Source: a virus. Taken from it: DNA of 23,210 nucleotides. The DNA lies in the IMG/VR virus record IMGVR_UViG_3300006868_000118, positions 1-23,210 of that record, one strand, 5' to 3'. The notes below the pieces were generated by a model that saw nothing but the letters and a program-made list of their open reading frames with translations, made no database searches and was not told where the DNA came from. Both the position numbers and the translations under genes were made by a program. Positions 21,798-23,210 of the stretch are shown here, piece after piece (position 1 is the stretch's first letter; each line of letters starts with the position of its first letter).

Positions 21798-22670
21798 TCA
21801 ACTCTCGTAGAAAGGGGCTGTTGTTTTGTACGGGTGTGCAGCGGGGAGGTTTGCCGTTAGCCCCCACTTGTGGGCAAGGTATCCTTCGATCTTCTCTCTG
21901 TCGGCTTGGGTCTGAGTGCCGCTGGTAATCAGAAACTCCCCCATGCGGCCACCAAGGCTTAGTGGGGTTGAGGCGCGGTTAATCCAGTTACCCAAAATCA
22001 GCCCATCAAACCCTTCATCGCCAAATGCTGCGCCGATGATTTCAGTGCCGTCTAGCAGGATAGAAGACGCATTTCCGTGGCGGTTGTTGACTACTTCTAG
22101 CATGACCGGACTGCTTCCAACCGAAACCGTAGACCCATTGTTCTCTGCGCCTACGGTGTCGCCAGTCTCAGTGATGTTTCTTGTCATCACTTGGATGAAA
22201 TTGCCGCCATTGGAAAATCGGGCAAACCAGCGTTCATTTGAATTGTTCAGCCCGTCCCAGACGTGGAAGGTAGTCCATGTAGTAGGCAAGTCGAGTTGCA
22301 GCACCACATAGACTTGCATCGGCAAAGTCTTATTGTTAGTTGCGTCCCCTAGAACAAACGCACTACTGGCAAGACTTTGGCTGGCTGCATTCCAGACAAC
22401 CGCAGGCTTACCGTTGATCTGGTAGGAACTGTTAGTTGCTTCATACAGCGGCTTGTCGAAACTGGCCGACTGCGTGACAGAAACGCCGTTTGCCGTGCGG
22501 TCTGCCCACGCCCCAACCTCTTCCCCAACGGAATAGATGGCAGAGCCAACCTTTGTCAGCGACGGCTCGTACGTAGCGTCAAGCCACAACGCCCTGTTCG
22601 TCAGCAAGTGCGGTGTCCATAGAAGCGACGACGGGGCTATAGCGGCTAGGTACTGGTTGTTCAGGCTCAC
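21798..22670 (-). CDS. Concanavalin A/LamG-like lectin protein, 290 aa
   Basis: Residues 20-260 are a beta-jelly-roll: LWLDATYEPSLT, GAWADRTANG, KPAVVWNAASQSLASS, MQVYVVLQLD, then IILGNW-type strands before GRMGEFLITSG. The diagnostic end is REKIEGYLAHKWGLTANLP followed by AAHPY, found in many phage and planctomycete LamG/concanavalin A-like proteins ('r..iEgYLA.KWGl...LP..HPY'). It probably binds host surface glycans as part of the adsorption apparatus. It starts at GTG 22670, two bases after the previous stop, with AAAGGG about seven bases upstream. No signal peptide is present, consistent with a virion protein. Confidence 0.88.
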   Translation of the reverse strand: MSLNNQYLAAIAPSSLLWTPHLLTNRALWLDATYEPSLTKVGSAIYSVGEEVGAWADRTANGVSVTQSASFDKPLYEATNSSYQINGKPAVVWNAASQSLASSAFVLGDATNNKTLPMQVYVVLQLDLPTTWTTFHVWDGLNNSNERWFARFSNGGNFIQVMTRNITETGDTVGAENNGSTVSVGSSPVMLEVVNNRHGNASSILLDGTEIIGAAFGDEGFDGLILGNWINRASTPLSLGGRMGEFLITSGTQTQADREKIEGYLAHKWGLTANLPAAHPYKTTAPFYES

Positions 22671-22672
22671 GA

Positions 22673-23011
22673 CTAACCCTTTGCTGAGTATTTAATCTGT
22701 GCTGTTCCGGCGTTAGTCTGGATTGCGACAAAAGTTGCTGCAAACGTTTCTGTTGGCAACGGGAAAGCCTGACCGCCGAACAAGTTCTGTGTGATCGGCG
22801 TTCCAGACGCATCTACGATAACGTAGAATGAGTCGCTGTCTGCTGTCTCCTTGGCGTAGAACGTGACACTGCTGGCCCCGCCTTCAAGTGAATCCACCAT
22901 TAGCAACGCCCCAGATGCCAGCCGCATTGGAATGCCGCCAGTTGTTGCTGGGTTGGTTGTGCAAGTGATAGGGAGGTAGTTCAGTGCGTCCCTGCGGATT
23001 GTTGTTGACAT
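22673..23011 (-). CDS. Beta-rich virion-type protein, 112 aa
   Basis: Residues 28-112 are beta-rich: PMRLASGALLMVDS, then SSVTFYAKETADSDSFYVIVD, then QAFPLPTETFAATFV, ending AQIKYSAKG. The 'VTFYAKE...Y.viv..sG' core parallels the 114-residue protein two genes downstream. The N-terminus has TTIRRDALNYLPITCTT. It starts at ATG 23011 in a TAATG junction with the partial upstream gene. Small beta proteins beside a lectin and fibres suggest head-decoration or fibre-network parts, by inference. No characterised family recognised. Confidence 0.72.
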   Translation of the reverse strand: MSTTIRRDALNYLPITCTTNPATTGGIPMRLASGALLMVDSLEGGASSVTFYAKETADSDSFYVIVDASGTPITQNLFGGQAFPLPTETFAATFVAIQTNAGTAQIKYSAKG

Positions 23012-23210
23012 TACCTATTGCCTCTCGGTGAGTAGGTTCCTTTGATTGCGTTTAGGGCTTCCTCGTAACTTGTGTCGTCTACCGTATTGTCGGGGTAAAA
23101 GAAGTTGCCCAGTGCTTCTACCCCGGCCTTCGCAAACGTGTTGTCGAATACTGATGAGTCCTTGTCGCCAAAAGCAGCATTGTAGCCAATAGTACCAGCA
23201 TCCCACAGGC
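23011..23210 (-). CDS. C-terminal end of a gene entering from the right, 65 residues visible
   Basis: The correct frame reads LWDAGTIGYNAAFGDKDSS, then VFDNTFAKAGVEALGNFFYP, ending KGTYSPRGNR, with its stop in the TAATG junction. The competing 63-residue frame is Cys/Trp/Arg-rich and looks like a shadow. The N-terminus lies outside the window. It is likely a virion protein from context; the sequence gives no family. Confidence 0.6.
   Translation of the reverse strand, partial: LWDAGTIGYNAAFGDKDSSVFDNTFAKAGVEALGNFFYPDNTVDDTSYEEALNAIKGTYSPRGNR

Noticed and set aside
23015-23206. Minus-strand 63-codon ORF at the right edge
   Set aside because: The neighbouring frame is open across the edge, has a normal protein composition and ends in a TAATG junction with the next gene; the 63-codon frame is Cys/Trp/Arg-rich.

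Overview
This 23.2 kb window is part of a tailed-phage genome, or of a prophage-like element. Every gene I can support lies on the minus strand, so transcription runs from the right end to the left. Genes are packed with no gap over about 200 bases. Most junctions are short gaps or stop/start overlaps (TAATG, TGATG, ATGA), and Shine-Dalgarno sites of the GGAG/AGGAG type precede most starts. No rRNA, tRNA, CRISPR array, insertion sequence, integrase or convincing terminator is visible. The host is a bacterium, but I cannot name it. The left-end proteins recall, from memory only, hypothetical proteins of planctomycete or other aquatic phages and elements; this is a weak hint.

Right part (about 23210-14250), virion surface and adsorption module: the tail end of an unknown gene, two small beta-rich proteins that look like paralogues, a concanavalin A/LamG-like lectin protein, a 43-residue protein, a glycine-hinged fibre protein, a 422-residue tail fibre, a 1705-residue modular tail fibre, and a 100-residue protein. 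The two long fibres share a related N-terminus.

Middle (about 14237-8300): a basic, disordered 417-residue protein, a 63-residue coiled coil, a Pro/Arg-rich 177-residue protein sharing a linear motif with the 417-residue protein, a 1146-residue probable internal virion protein with a collagen-like N-terminus, a DUF6321 protein, and two small genes.

Left-middle (about 8176-2050), DNA-transaction module: a RecB-like PD-(D/E)XK nuclease coupled by TAATG to an ERF-type annealing protein, a helix-turn-helix-like protein overprinted on its upstream neighbour, an SF2 helicase fused to a DUF3820-like domain, a 65-residue gene without a normal start codon, two more candidate PD-(D/E)XK nucleases, a zinc-ribbon-like protein, a GNAT-like protein, an HNH endonuclease, a small protein with a degenerate zinc-peptidase motif, and a DUF3310 protein.

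Left end (about 2060-1): two unrecognised proteins, then three consecutive proteins with N-terminal hydrophobic segments. The last has a papain-like Gln...Cys motif and runs off the window; it could be a lysis or envelope-directed module.

The most unusual features are: the annotation-invisible 65-residue ORF that begins with ATT exactly where a TAATG junction is expected; two overlaps of about 200 nt in the same relative frame; a perfect hairpin that hides the ribosome binding site of the recombination nuclease; and a long proline-rich motif shared by two otherwise different middle-region proteins.
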